Source of the DNA: Ceriagrion tenellum | Taxonomy: Eukaryota; Arthropoda; Insecta; Odonata; Coenagrionidae | Reading direction: 5' to 3' | Length of the DNA stretch: 64,000 bases | NCBI GenBank assembly: GCA_963169105.1 | Contig: OY720634.1 | Location: 151,969,584 to 152,033,583 of the forward strand | Shown here: positions 23,523 through 34,037 of the stretch, piece by piece | Layout of the letters: every line of letters begins with the position of its first letter | How positions within the stretch are numbered: the stretch's first letter is position 1 | Notes under the pieces: model-generated | What the model was told of the DNA's origin: nothing | The model's input: only the letters and a program-made list of their open reading frames with translations | The model's database searches: none | Translations under genes and position numbers: made by a program

Positions 23523-23915
23523 ATATCTTCGGTTATAAAATACGCATGTCATAGCTAAATTCATTCAAAATATAAATTTATGGCAAATGATACTGTGTCA
23601 TCATTATTTCAATATCTTGCACTTTTAGGCATACATTAGGCATGAAAATCATTATATTTTTAAAATTTCATCCATTGGATGGATAGGGTCAGGAATGAGT
23701 GGGTAATAAATGAGTGTGGGTTACATGCTACAGTAATGGACCCATATGAAATGAGTGTGCTTCGTTGGTTTGGTCATTTTGAGAGAATGGATGAGAGTCT
23801 AATAACGAAACAGATATATAAAAGTGAAATGAATGGTGCGAGAGGAAGAGGTAGCCCGAGAAAGTTGTGGCTGAATATGGTTGAGGAAATTCTCAGGAGG
23901 AGGAATATTTAGAGT
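23523..23915 (+). pseudogene. LINE C-terminal fragment (family E) with upstream repeat
   Basis: 23679-23912 is open: MDRVRNEWVINECG, EMSVLRWFGHFERM, NGARGRGSPRKLWL. This is the standard ending of a common insect LINE ORF2 protein. The preceding 23523-23709 is duplicated at 22782. Confidence 0.65.
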
Positions 23916-24259
23916 CTGAAAAACAGGAGCCGAATGCCGTATGAAGCAGTGTAGGGGAGTAAATGAGGCAAAAGAGGTTTGCAAGGATAGGTCAGTACGA
24001 AGGAAATTATTGAAGCAGCGTTAGGTGTACAAATATGTATTTATGAGTGAAACTTAGTGACTGTGCCTACCCCGGAAGGGAACGGCGTGATTCGTATGTA
24101 TGATAAAATTTCATACGTGTTTTTCTCAAATGACGTACCCCCTTGTTTTTGCTTATTTCTTCGTATTTTGTAGCTATATATCATGGCTTCTTCTCTTCTA
24201 AAGGTTATCCTTGTTGTTGCAGCCACGACTTCCAACAATCTCTTTTTTATTTAAAAACA

Positions 24260-24401
24260 TTTTACATTTAAAAAAAGGAAACAGGTATCACCCGGGAAAT
24301 TACAGGCCAATATCTTTAACAATAACTTTACGCAAGATTCTCGGAAACATAGTTGCCAGCAGCGTTTTGACCTTTCTGGACAATCGAAACTTCCTGCGCG
24401 G
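24260..24401 (+). pseudogene. LINE family A copy c, left part (interrupted)
   Basis: The plus strand reads KKGNRYHPGNYRPISL, then LGNIVASSVLTFLDNRNFLR, the first reverse-transcriptase block. It breaks off at the TA that flanks the TIR element and resumes in the same frame at 27457. Confidence 0.75.
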
Positions 24402-24493
24402 TACCCAGTGGGGAAAGTTTGTGCAGAATTAAGTTTGAAGTAATTCAAAGTCTGTGCAGCGTTGCATTAATGTAGAATGGACGTGCATAAGAC

Positions 24494-24511
24494 GTGCAAA
24501 GGATGTTCTTC
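24494..24511 (+). repeat. Subterminal repeat of the TIR element, left end
   Basis: GTGCAAAGGATGTTCTTC lies 90 bases inside the left end. It is the counterpart of the repeats near the right end (27291, 27321, 27377, 27410). Confidence 0.6.
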
Positions 24512-24815
24512 GCTGCATCAACTTTGCCCATGTACAACGTGAACAGTCTTAGCACATTCATTGAACATCCATAGGGGACTACGTCAATGATAGTTGTTTT
24601 AGCACATTGTTTGAATGATGTCTGTTGGACTCATGTCCTGAAATGCTAACAGAGTGCGGAACATGCCTTCTAATTGATCGTTAAAAAAACAGTGAACTGC
24701 TGGAATATTTCCATATACACCAGCAAAAACTTGAATTAATTTATTTACTTGCTCTTAATTTTTTGCCTTCAAATTTTTATGTATTCAAGCCACTGCTTTC
24801 TTCGTGTGTTCACAG

Positions 24816-26627
24816 GCTCAACAAATACTGTATTGCACAGTTCCTCACGGAAAATAATGCCACCCATGTTGTACCTTTGTCATGGATTAAGAAGATTGAA
24901 GGTCAGGTGTTTTGTCTGTGGCCAAAATCATACAGGATGTATGAAGTGAGGGAGGCAATCGACCGTGGAGATGCCCCAGACCCACCCAATTGCACAGAAA
25001 AAGTTGTGACGATTTTGTACCCCAACAAAAGGGATTCAAGTGAGTATGATCAAACTAATTTACCTAATACATATGTGAAAAAGCATCACTCCATCTAAAA
25101 CTACTTTTTTTCTTTCAGTGCCAAAAGCAAAATGCCACGAGAAACATGATCAACTGTATAAAATGGGCACTACAGACTTGGACAGTGAAGCCTCTGTGAA
25201 GAGTAAGATGTCGCTGCTGATACTTTTTATCATATGCCATATCCACAAAAGGTAATTAACTTCTGCTCAATTTCTCTCACAGGAAACTCACTGCCAGTTA
25301 CACATGAGCGGTCAACTTTTGCAATCCCAAGTGGGTTTGATGGAAATGGTGACAGAAAGAGAAGGAAGAAAAGCCAGATGAGTGACAGGCAGCAGGCACC
25401 CAAAAGAGTCAGAAGTGAACCTTCAGAATTTTGCAGTAGCCCTTCTACTAATGATCAGCCCAAACATGACTCAGTCAAGGAGAAAATCACCAACTTGCCA
25501 ACCCCATCCCTCCAGCAGCAGATCTCTACCCCATCCACTTCAGGAGTCCTAGATAGCACCTTGGGAATGGTGAACAGTGAGCTCCAGCAGAGGTCGAAAC
25601 CTCTTTGGGAGCCTCTTTCTGAAACAGATTCGGAACGAGATGCGAGTGGGAGGAGCAGCGAATTCAGCTCCTCAACTGACAATGAAAGGGAGGAGATGAA
25701 TGTAGCCAGGCAAACAAGGGATGCTGGAAGGAAAGGGTGCAGAGCAAAGTTGTGCTCAAGACTAGGCCTCAAAGATGTTTCTGCTTTAACTCCAGGTAAA
25801 TGTTGTGTGTTGTCTTTCATTGTTCTATTTTGGAAAGCATATCAAGGCCTTACAGACTTTTCTCACTTGCATTGCAGAGCTACTTAAGACCATGCTTCGG
25901 CTACTGTACAGGACTCGTGAGGATCTGAAGCAATTGAGGCGTGACAATGTTGCCTTACGAAAAGAATGTAGGGAAATCAAAGCTGCCATTCTAGGGGAAT
26001 GTGGAAAGACAAAGGATAATATCGTTCCTGGGGTGCAGCTGCCAGCAAAAAATCCTAATGAATTGAAGGCAGTAGAGGGGTACCTGGCAATGAGTCTGGA
26101 TAGCAGAACGGAATTTGTAAGCATCTTCCTTACATTCAATTCAGTGTTTACATCTCAGTTTCCTTGCACTTCCTATTATACTAACGTTATCCTTAATTGC
26201 AGATCAAATTCATGATGGATATGGCTAAGGGAAAAAAGAAACCCATAGATATATCCAATACACTGATGGGCACAATCATGACCAGTTATTGTGCTGCATA
26301 TTATGTGTGGGATGGGGTGCACAAGAAGGGCCAAGGAGATAAATTGGCACTGAAAGCATCGCTACCCATACTAGAAAAGTGCCTACTAGGTTTGTAACTT
26401 TGCTTAATAATTATGTGCTGTTTTTTGCTTTTTTCCAATCCATTGGTGATTCAGCAAAATATTATTTTGTTGCAGAGGTTATGGAAAGAATTGCAATTGG
26501 GGATATTCCTGCCAAAGAGGTCAAGAAATGTGCTGGCAGGTTTTTAACTCTAGCACCATCGAGGCAGAGTAAAAATGATCTCCCACTTATCTTTCCTTGG
26601 ATGTATGGCCAGGAGGAGCCAAAATAG
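24816..26627 (+). CDS. DUF4806-family protein encoded by the TIR element
   Basis: The exons are 24816-25039, 25119-25202, 25283-25795, 25878-26116, 26203-26389 and 26476-26627 (stop TAG 26625-26627). Each intron has GT and AG ends, the junction phases agree, and there is no frameshift or internal stop. The start codon is probably in a short exon left of the acceptor at 24811-24815, which I could not place. The N-terminal domain reads YCIAQFLTENNATHVVP, SWI, FCLWPKSYRMYEVREAI. The middle is Ser/Lys-rich with a basic RKRRKK patch, and then comes a probable coiled coil (LLYRTREDLKQLRRDNVALR). The C-terminal domain (LPAKNPNELKAVEGYL, YYVWDGVHKKG, KKCAGRFLTLAPSR) fits DUF4806 as I remember it. Function is unknown; a nuclear DNA-binding role is inference from the basic patch and the setting. 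Confidence 0.75.
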
Positions 26628-26637
26628 TATCTTTTAA

Positions 26638-26643
26638 AATAAA
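26638..26643 (+). terminator. Poly(A) signal AATAAA of the DUF4806-type gene
   Basis: AATAAA starts 11 bases after the stop codon. A GT-rich stretch (GTGTGTTTATATGTT) follows, as expected downstream of a cleavage site. It supports the gene ending inside the element. Confidence 0.6.
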
Positions 26644-26864
26644 GTGTGTTTATATGTTAAATCTACTCTTTGTACTGAATTCATTTCCCATCTTCTTGGC
26701 CGTACTTCAAATGGCAGTCCTGAAGCATATACATTGAATGTCTATATAAGAAGGTAAGTATATCTCACAACATGTGACTTGAAGGTTCAATGCACTACCG
26801 AACCCTGCAAGGATTTTGCAAGTGGCATATCCAATGCCTATGCAAAGCACTACCTTGGATGGCG

Positions 26865-27192
26865 GTGGACCAAAATGCTTGTCTTTTGCACGATCTAAAT
26901 CACCCAGCAGGGCTTAGGTAGCGCTCCGTGAACATCCAAAATTGCACCCAAGTGTACGTCTTTTGCGCGATCTAAATCCCCAGTAGAGCTTATAGGTAGT
27001 GCAAGGTGAACATCCAAAAATGAACCAAAATGCACGTCTTTTGCACGTTGTAAATCCCCAGCAGGGCTTAGGTGATGCTCGGAGCACATCCCGTGAACAT
27101 CCAAAAGTGAACCAAAATGCATGTCCTTAGCACGTTCTAAATCCCCAGCAGGACTTAGGTAGTGCTCCGTGCATATCTTTTGAACATCCAAA
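26865..27192 (-). repeat. Tandem array, four units of 78-87 bp
   Basis: Read on the minus strand, each unit has TTGGATGTTCA, then CTACCTAAGCCCTGCTGGGG, then GCAAAAGACGTGCATTTTGG. TGAACATCCA occurs at 26929, 27007, 27094 and 27181. It lies downstream of the gene's poly(A) signal and inside the right end of the TIR element. Confidence 0.8.
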
Positions 27193-27290
27193 ACACCATG
27201 TCAGAAAAAGGTCGACCACTATGTACAGTCTATGAAGCATCTTTGCACCTTCATACTGAAGGATCTGGTCAGGGATAGTGCACGATGCAC

Positions 27291-27428
27291 ATTCAAAGAA
27301 CGTCCTTTGCACTACTGCAGGAGAATGTTCTTTGCACTTGGATAGTGCGCCATTTGATACTTCTTTGGACGTTCATGAAGAACATTCTTTGCACCAAAGA
27401 CGCTGCACTAAAGAATGTTCTTTGCATG
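27291..27428. repeat. Cluster of near-palindromic subterminal repeats, right end
   Basis: AAGAAYRTTCTTTGCA-like sequences occur at 27291-27312 (diverged), 27321-27337, 27377-27395 and 27410-27428, the last on alternate strands. The 12-bp core AAGAAYRTTCTT is its own inverse and contains GAAnnTTC. These are likely binding sites for a dimeric protein. Confidence 0.65.
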
Positions 27429-27456
27429 TCCTTTGCACCAACTTTTCCCCACTGGG

Positions 27457-27560
27457 TAGTCAGCTCGGCTTCCGGGGAGGGGGGGGGGGGGTTGATCCTG
27501 CGAAACACAACTCGCGCTTTTCTTTCATGACACCCTAATATCAGGTGAATAGAAAAAGCA
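27457..27560 (+). pseudogene. LINE family A copy c, right part
   Basis: The frame resumes with GSQLGFR, then a run of G (27475-27493) replaces the KGR codons, then SCETQLALFFHDTLISGE. The same order (SQHGFRKGRSCET, LFLHTLISGE) is seen in the minus-strand LINE at 55.6-55.7 kb. Confidence 0.75.
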
Positions 27561-28608
27561 GGGTTAAGCAATATTCCTTGATTTATAGAAATAATTCGAC
27601 AAGGTTCCTCACAAAAAATCTATATGTATTCAAATTTCAAAGGCGAGGAGGTTGGAAGCGACCGGAACATGTCTGGTCGCCAGAATTCCCTTGCTCTTTA
27701 TGGGATGGGGGAAGTAGCTATTTTTTTCTTTTGCTATATAGGTTTTATTCATGCTTATCAATGATATTAATTTGTTGGGACAATGAAATTTTTATCAAAT
27801 CCTATCCTGTTTTTGTTCACCTGACTTCTTGGGGGATTTCTCGAGACTTGGGGGATTGGGAGGGGGATTTCCTGACTTCTCGGGGGGATTTCCTCATTTC
27901 ACCACTCCCCTCCCCGTGAATCCGCTCCTGAGTCATGGAGCTTTAGACTGAAACCACCGCTCAACCACATTGACGACTCAACATTTGAACCGCATCCTCC
28001 TGCTTTGACAGCGCTCTACTCTATGATTTATAACCGCAGTGAAATATGTATCGCGTTTCCATGTTGGGTATATAATATCAGCAGTGGGGTGATATGTAAA
28101 CCACTATTCTAAGAGCTAACAGTGCAACAACTTTCGACGAAATGCGAAACCCGGCATGTCACTCGAATCCATTAAAGATACGCGCGCGCAATCGAGCGTA
28201 AAATTACCTTTTCTTTTTTAACAGGAAACAAAAATTCTTAGTGATGTTTCCAGTCATCTTACAATGGTGCGCTGCAATATTATCTTTGTCGCTCGTTTCA
28301 AATGAGAGACTGATCGTTATATTTTTAACTGAGTACCTAGGTATTTTTGTCGCTGACACCCCATCACTCTGGGTAAGTGAGTTTACATTTGACTTGAAGC
28401 ATGACATTGCATCATTGTCTCAAATTTTGAATTACACCGTCCAGATTTGGGCCTGGGAGTGGGCCACTTATTGTTAGAATCGAAAGCGTGAATATTAGCC
28501 CCGGTTCACCGGTCATTTTAAGTGTTCTTCAGGCTTTCAAAACTCCATGAGCATCATTCTGTGCGAATTTCGTAGGATACATATTTCGTGAAATGAACAT
28601 TCGTCAGC
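27560..28608. other. Intron 1, no gene recognised
   Basis: The open frames at 27545-27919 and 28241-28477 have no recognisable features. The end GTGAATCCGCTCCTGAGTC (about 27915) is transposon-end-like only. Confidence 0.35.
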
Positions 28609-28967
28609 CAGGAGGGTTGTGTTTCGAGATCATCACGAGCACGTATCTGAGGAGTCACGTGGTACAATTACGAAGGGTCAGAGATTTTGATATATTTGAA
28701 CCATTTGCAAGAAACTCACGCAGCCCTCCCGATCGAGCTTTCTCGCTAGAACATTGTTAAGGGAGCTGAGTATCGCGGTAAACATAACCCGCTATGAAGA
28801 AACACCATATCGCGAACGCAATAAACAACATATCGGGCGCATGAGATATCCACCCGAGTGGATAAAACTCTCCGAAATCTCGAATCGTTCGCTGTTGGAC
28901 CACGTGACCCCTTAGTTACTTGATCGAGATTTTCTCGAACGGTTCAAAAACAACCACCCGGGAGAGG
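28609..28967. mobile_element. Foldback MITE, copy 2 (about 360 bp)
   Basis: Terminal inverted repeats of about 85 bp, imperfect: CAGGAGGGTTGTGTTTCGAG against the inverse of the right end CCCGGGTGGTTGTTTTTGAA. Both contain GGRGTCACGTGGTMCAA. The same family is at 23165-23475. Confidence 0.6.
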
Positions 28968-29044
28968 CATTGCCCCCCACTGCTTGACATTGCGAATTAG
29001 TCACGTACATGCCAATAGGGATTGGCGCAGCGTGATCAGAGACA

Positions 29045-29150
29045 AATCAAGCGATTTGCGACGGAGTGATCTTACTTCCAAACCCTCCCCCCTTACCAGA
29101 CGCCCATGCGGCGGCTCGCATGGTAATATTACGTACTTGAGATTCAATCC
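29045..29150 (+). repeat. LINE family A 3' end fragment
   Basis: CCAGACGCCCATGCGGCGGC followed by GCATGGTAATATTACGTAC matches the 3' terminus of the copies ending at 37262 and 46500 (CACGCCCATsCGGCrGCTCG ... TAGTAT). Confidence 0.5.
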
Positions 29151-29474
29151 GTAACTCGTGATAGCTCCTGTCCCTCCTCACGTGTTTCGGAATTGCCCAA
29201 CTAAATAATCGCACAATGGCTGAGTCATCAGTCAAAACGAAGAGTAGTCTATGTCAAATTTTCAAAAGTCCTAGTAAAATGAAGTTTATTTTTCTTTGGC
29301 GATAAGGGTCGAACAGAGAGGAGGCCAAGGACAATTCAAGGAGCACGGTGTAACCTTCAGGATTATAGTTATTTTAATCTCCGCGGCACCAAATACGTAC
29401 GCGTTAGAATTTCGTCCAAGGGGGAAAAAACAACGATGGCCCGTTGTTGGTATGCATTGTCGCACGGTACTCAC

Positions 29475-29525
29475 GGCTGTGCAAAGAAGAGGTAAGATGA
29501 GCAGAAGGTAAGCAGCGGCGACCAT
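29475..29525 (-). CDS. Teq: Tequila-like gene, exon 1: start codon and signal peptide
   Basis: ATG at 29525-29523 opens a 17-codon coding exon, MVAAAYLLLILPLLCTA, followed at once by a strong donor GTGAGT at 29474-29469. The peptide is a hydrophobic signal sequence with an Ala-rich start and a small residue at the end, as expected for a secreted protease. Exit phase 0 matches the 600-nt exon at 17801, across an intron of about 11.7 kb. Exons between the two cannot be excluded. The start is chosen because nothing upstream is in frame and because the signal peptide fits the extracellular domains downstream. Confidence 0.65.
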
Positions 29526-29930
29526 CTCGGAGAGGCGTACGGCGGTGGATCGCCTATATTACAATTGGGAGACAAAAGCAGTGTTCCTCGCCAACCTATT
29601 CCTCGGGAGAACACTACCGTCGACAAGACGCGTCACCCTCAAGACTGTCGTCACTCAGCCGACCTCTCTATCAAAGGAGGGCTCTCCGATTTTGGGGGGG
29701 GGGAGGTGGGAGGGAGGTATGGGAGAGGGGTCCGGGGTCCACTGCATGGGGTCAATCGGAGAGGGAGGACACGAGTGACGTCTGGGCGGGAGGATGGTGG
29801 GGGTTAGAGGAAATAATAACAGCTGCTATCTACGCGCGCTGTCTTCCGAGAGAAGACTTCCGCGGTGGACCCCCGAGCGTTATTTATCCCGAGGGGAGCT
29901 CCGCGCCAGTTCATTGTTATAACTGCCTCT
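29526..29930 (-). promoter_or_regulatory. Likely promoter/5' UTR region of the Tequila-like gene
   Basis: This GC-richer stretch lies directly upstream of the signal-peptide ATG on the minus strand. It holds a TATA-like ATAAATAA at 29887-29880 and a second AT-rich TAATATA about 35 bases before the ATG. Between them, 29690-29745 has long runs of G on the plus strand with quadruplex potential. No start site can be fixed from sequence alone. Confidence 0.25.
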
Positions 29931-31660
29931 GTGCCCGCCATTTCACTCGTATGTGAGGGAGCGGTTTCGTGCGAGTCGCGTGACATTTTCTCGGGAGGTG
30001 ATTGAGAGGAGAGAAAATGACAGCGCAGTCGCGAATCAACCAGTGGAACTCCGCATAATGCTGAAAACACTGTAGGAAAATAGTTTTTGTGGAGATACCC
30101 TATTAAAGGACATGGCGGTATGACAAAGGGAGACAGATGGTGCCTTCTTGGAGGCCACTATTTAGGAATAGACATCCGCAGACCGGCCGTTCGACTATCG
30201 GAAGACACCGCAGAGCCGCTTCTCGGTGGTGACGGAGATAACATGAACTTATTCTCCGTTTTTTCGGTCACAGACATTTGTAAATACTCTCCGTCGTCGA
30301 TAAATTTTCGAAGTACTCACTTGGTTATGGTCCACATACCCGACCAAAAGGCAGAGACTGTGTCGTCGGCCTTCGCAGTTAATTCTGAGGTTAGCGAAAC
30401 CGCAGAAAAACAAAGAATAACGGCGGAGCCTTTAATAAATGTGTGCGATCCGATGAAATTACTTAAGCTGCGGAGGTGGCCATATCACCCACGGAATAAT
30501 GGGAAGGTAGGAAGAGTCCAAGGAACGATTTTGGGAATAGGTTATCAGTAAGGATGTGTAGAATCCAAAAGTCGATTCTCGATTCCACCGATTCTCAGGA
30601 TTAGAATCGGTATCGAGAATCGATCGACTAAAGTCGATTCCGATTCCATAGATTCCAGATAGATAGCTATTCAAATCAAATTTAATTTTTCACATCATAT
30701 TTGTTTCAGTAATTTTGAATGTAGGCTATCAATTTGTACCGTTTATCTACCTGAATAAGCTGAGAATATATTTGCTATTTGTTAATACATATACTTTTTG
30801 AGTGCCTTCATCGTCTTTGCTATTTTATTTCAGCTAATACTTGAATTTATATAATAGTCGTACGCTACTAGTATGTCAATATCCCACCTGTTATTAGGAA
30901 TAAGAATTGATGGAATCGGAATCGGGAATCGATTTGAAATAATCGGAATCGAAAAAAGTTATATCAAATTATCCCTAGTTATAAGCAAAACTAATGTGAA
31001 ATGTAAACATATCGATCGGAACGTGTGTGTCCGTATACGAAAATCGACAACGAACAGCACGTGTCTTCACCTTAGCACGGACATTTGCTTCACGTTAGGC
31101 AATATTTCGATATTCCATGCGGTCCCTTCTGTGAGTGCTGCGATCTTGAGTCCGGAAAGTTTAGCCATGAACACTAACGGGATTTGAAAGAGCAACTTTA
31201 ACATATTGTGGGAAATATGTAAGATTAACGACAGGAGTGCTCAGCAGAGGAGGTGCACATATATAAGAAACGCAAAGGATGAGAAATGTGAGTGCGGGAC
31301 ACGCATATTTCTGAATGATTCTTGTAATGATGAGGGCGGAGGCTCCGCGGAATGGCAGAGCCGCGTATACATATATGAAAGCCGCGGAGCTATGAAAATT
31401 CGTCGACCGTGGGATGGCCCCTATTTCATCCGCTGCAACGTGTGGATCAGAAGTTCCGTGCCGATCGCCGGTGGTGCGCAAACTACGCATTATTTAGGGA
31501 AAATGCCGACTCGCGCACGGACCAGAAAATGAGGGGAAGAAGACCCCTCCCGCATGCGGTGTGCCCCCCCTGCACATCCCCGCTAACTCCTTGGTCCCCC
31601 GAAATCACTTCTTCCCTCCGCGGAGAGGTGATTTCTGGGGGACGGGTCGCAATCATACTA
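29930..31660. other. Upstream region; divergent GAATCG-rich repeats
   Basis: No gene recognised. 30560-30655 and 30900-30960 are dense in GAATCG/CGATTC in both orientations, which suggests the two ends of a short non-autonomous element (about 30545-30965). The 154-codon open frame at 30087-30551 has no supported homology. Confidence 0.35.
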
Positions 31661-33268
31661 GGGATGGGCGGTAATGGTAAAAAAACCGGTGTTAGATTAA
31701 CCGGTTATTTTCAGTGAGTAGAGTACTCGAGTATTATAACCTGACCAAAAAAACTGTTATTTTCAGGTTCTATAACCGAATGGTTCAATAGCGTGGAAGG
31801 GCGGCTATGGGTAGGAATCGGTGTTAGGTTAACCGGTTATTTTCGTTAGTTGAGTACTCTAGTATTATAACCTGAAGGATATGGCGTTTTTTATTTTCAG
31901 GTTTTATAATCCGGTGGCTTAATGGAATTTTTGAAGACATTAATTGATGTGATGTAGTAACGTACGGTATATATTCGTAAAACTGTCTCCAATTCTGAAA
32001 AAAAGTGTGTTTACTCTGACTATGGACGACTACTGATTCAATACAAATATTTATCAAGGAGGTTTAAAAAGTTAAGTAGGTGAAATACGGCATGTTTTTG
32101 ATAATAATTCTGTGTTGTATTGTTTTTAAGTTTTAATGTTTTCGGCTATACATTAATGCACGTAGCCAAATATTAATTTGCGTCTGGAATGAGAAGAATT
32201 CGCTGGAACGAGTCCTTTCCTAAGCTGTCTATCTTGTAATTCATATTAATTGCAATATTTTGTATTGTGAGAAACCAATATTTTCTGGAGGCACACGCTA
32301 CTGTACGGATGATGAATAAACGGTAAAGTCGCGGTTTTATAACAGCATCTTCTTTTCTACTATGACTCAACCAGATTGTTATATTTGCTGGTAATTCCAG
32401 CGATGTGTTTTTGAGAATTACGATAACTATTTAATTGTTCTTTATACTTGTACTTGCCTCACTCATAAAGAAGTCCAAGCGCAGTGAATTATGTATCCTA
32501 ATATGGTACAAAATGTTATCTGAACGTCTATACGAACGGAAGGAAAAACCAGAGACCTCCCAAGACCCTCCCCCATTGCCATAACATACCACGGCGACAC
32601 AGTGACGTATTTCGTGGGACTCTATGACACGAGTCCTAGGTATTACCTATTCGAAGTGGTTACATAAACTCAATTTCTATAATTATATTATCTACATGTT
32701 TCGAAGGCCCGAATAAATGCCAGGACATTTCCATGTTTTCCTGGACAAATAGTTGATAATCTGTAGTATTGCATAAGAGCCTGAATGAATACATGGAATG
32801 TTCATAAAGAACGTTCATATAGATCACTCCTGTGCGTACGGGGATGCCTGCCAGATGAATTTGTATTCTCCGATTTATTCCGATTGCCAAAATCTGTTCA
32901 ATTGGCAAAGACGATTTGCAATGCCCTCGTGGAACGTCGATTCCGTCAGAAACTTTCATGGCAATGATTAATTTAGCGTCCTATGTGCATGGGTCCTTGG
33001 GTAGTTTTAACGTTCACTCAAATTTTTCAATTAAAATAGAGTTACCGTTCTTCAAACTCTCTTTGCTAATTGATAATTAATTTTTGAACCTCATACTATT
33101 CGCACATCCTCTTTCATCCGTGCAGCTGTTTTTAGTAGTAACAAATAGTACCAAATTTCTCCGACAGATCGTACGCTTCCAGTTATTTTGCTTTGAGTAT
33201 TGCTTGCAATAACCGAAAAATAACCGAGTACTCAGACCACTCAGGTTAACCTGCGCATTGCTAATACC
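31661..33268. mobile_element. Possible hAT-like non-autonomous element
   Basis: The left end TAGGGATGGGCGGTAATGG contains repeated TTAACCGGTTATTTTC motifs (31700 and 31835). The right end read inverted is TAGCAATGCGCAGGTTAACC, also with a CGGTTATTTTTCGG motif. No clean 8-bp target duplication was seen, and the interior has no transposase. Confidence 0.35.
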
Positions 33269-33398
33269 TTGAATCCTTACAACAAGTGTTGGTGAAGCCT
33301 ATGCATTTTGGACAATGTTTGCGTAAATGAGTTGAAAAACACGCGAAATTACTAAGTGTGCCGGAAAAAATTGTCTCCAAGTTTCCCACTTATGACGC

Positions 33399-33520
33399 AA
33401 ATATGACGCTCGATAATTAGAAAAATGAGAAGTGTTCAGGGTTACTCTATTTCATGACGAGGGAAGATAGTCATTTGCTTTCGAAGCCATTCCGAATATG
33501 TACTGAAATAGGTTTAATAA
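33399..33520 (+). repeat. 122-bp direct repeat, copy 1
   Basis: Starts AAATATGACGCTCGATAATT. It is near-identical (about four differences) to 34038-34159. Confidence 0.8.
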
Positions 33521-34037
33521 TTTGTATTCAGCATGTTCCATGCAATGCAAGATCATTCGTGACATTTGGGGGGAAATTCCCAATTGACTAACGACAGATA
33601 AATAAGTCATATCGTAGTTAGTGGTATCAAGCGTAAAAAATGTTCGAAGGTCCCGCACAGAAGGGGTTTATATACTGGAGAGGAATATAGAATGAGAAAA
33701 ATGTAACTAATGAAGTCGTAAGTAATGCTAAATCTATTATAAAAACTGTCGATCACAGTGAGTTAATTGGGAATGACTAGTGCACTACAGAAATGGGTCA
33801 CAGCCGCACCTCTAGCGGTAAACTAGCAATATAACCATAAACAATTGTTCTGAAGAGTTGTATGTGGTACGTCACACCTTTGACGCCAAATTCGCCTCGT
33901 TCACAATATGGGCGATAATCCTTCACAAACCTTGGTGGATATCGAAGTGTGAATGCATGGCCGGTCAGCAGTAAAACATAGTCCAAGTGATGATAATTTA
34001 CATCGATGTGGCGCCGGCGTCACATGAAGAAAACCGG

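Larger units (their letters stand above)
24404..27456 (+). mobile_element. 3,053-bp TIR DNA element carrying a DUF4806-type gene
   Basis: The ends are CCCAGTGGGGAAAG... and its inverse, about 22 bp each with one gap and one mismatch. TA flanks both sides (24402-24403, 27457-27458). Removing the element with one TA gives a LINE sequence that aligns without gaps to the LINE copy at about 55.68 kb, so the boundaries and a 2-bp TA target duplication are well supported. The interior holds one spliced gene (24816-26627), repeated near-palindromes at both ends and a tandem array at 26865-27192. No transposase domain is seen. The superfamily is unknown: the TA target is like Tc1/mariner, but the ends and cargo are not. 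Confidence 0.85.

Noticed and set aside
26865..27192. Regularly spaced repeats suggestive of a CRISPR array
   Set aside because: The units are contiguous tandem repeats without unique spacers, in a eukaryotic transposon.
30087..30551. 154-codon plus-strand open frame
   Set aside because: No recognisable domain, no splice or promoter support, and it borders the repetitive GAATCG region.
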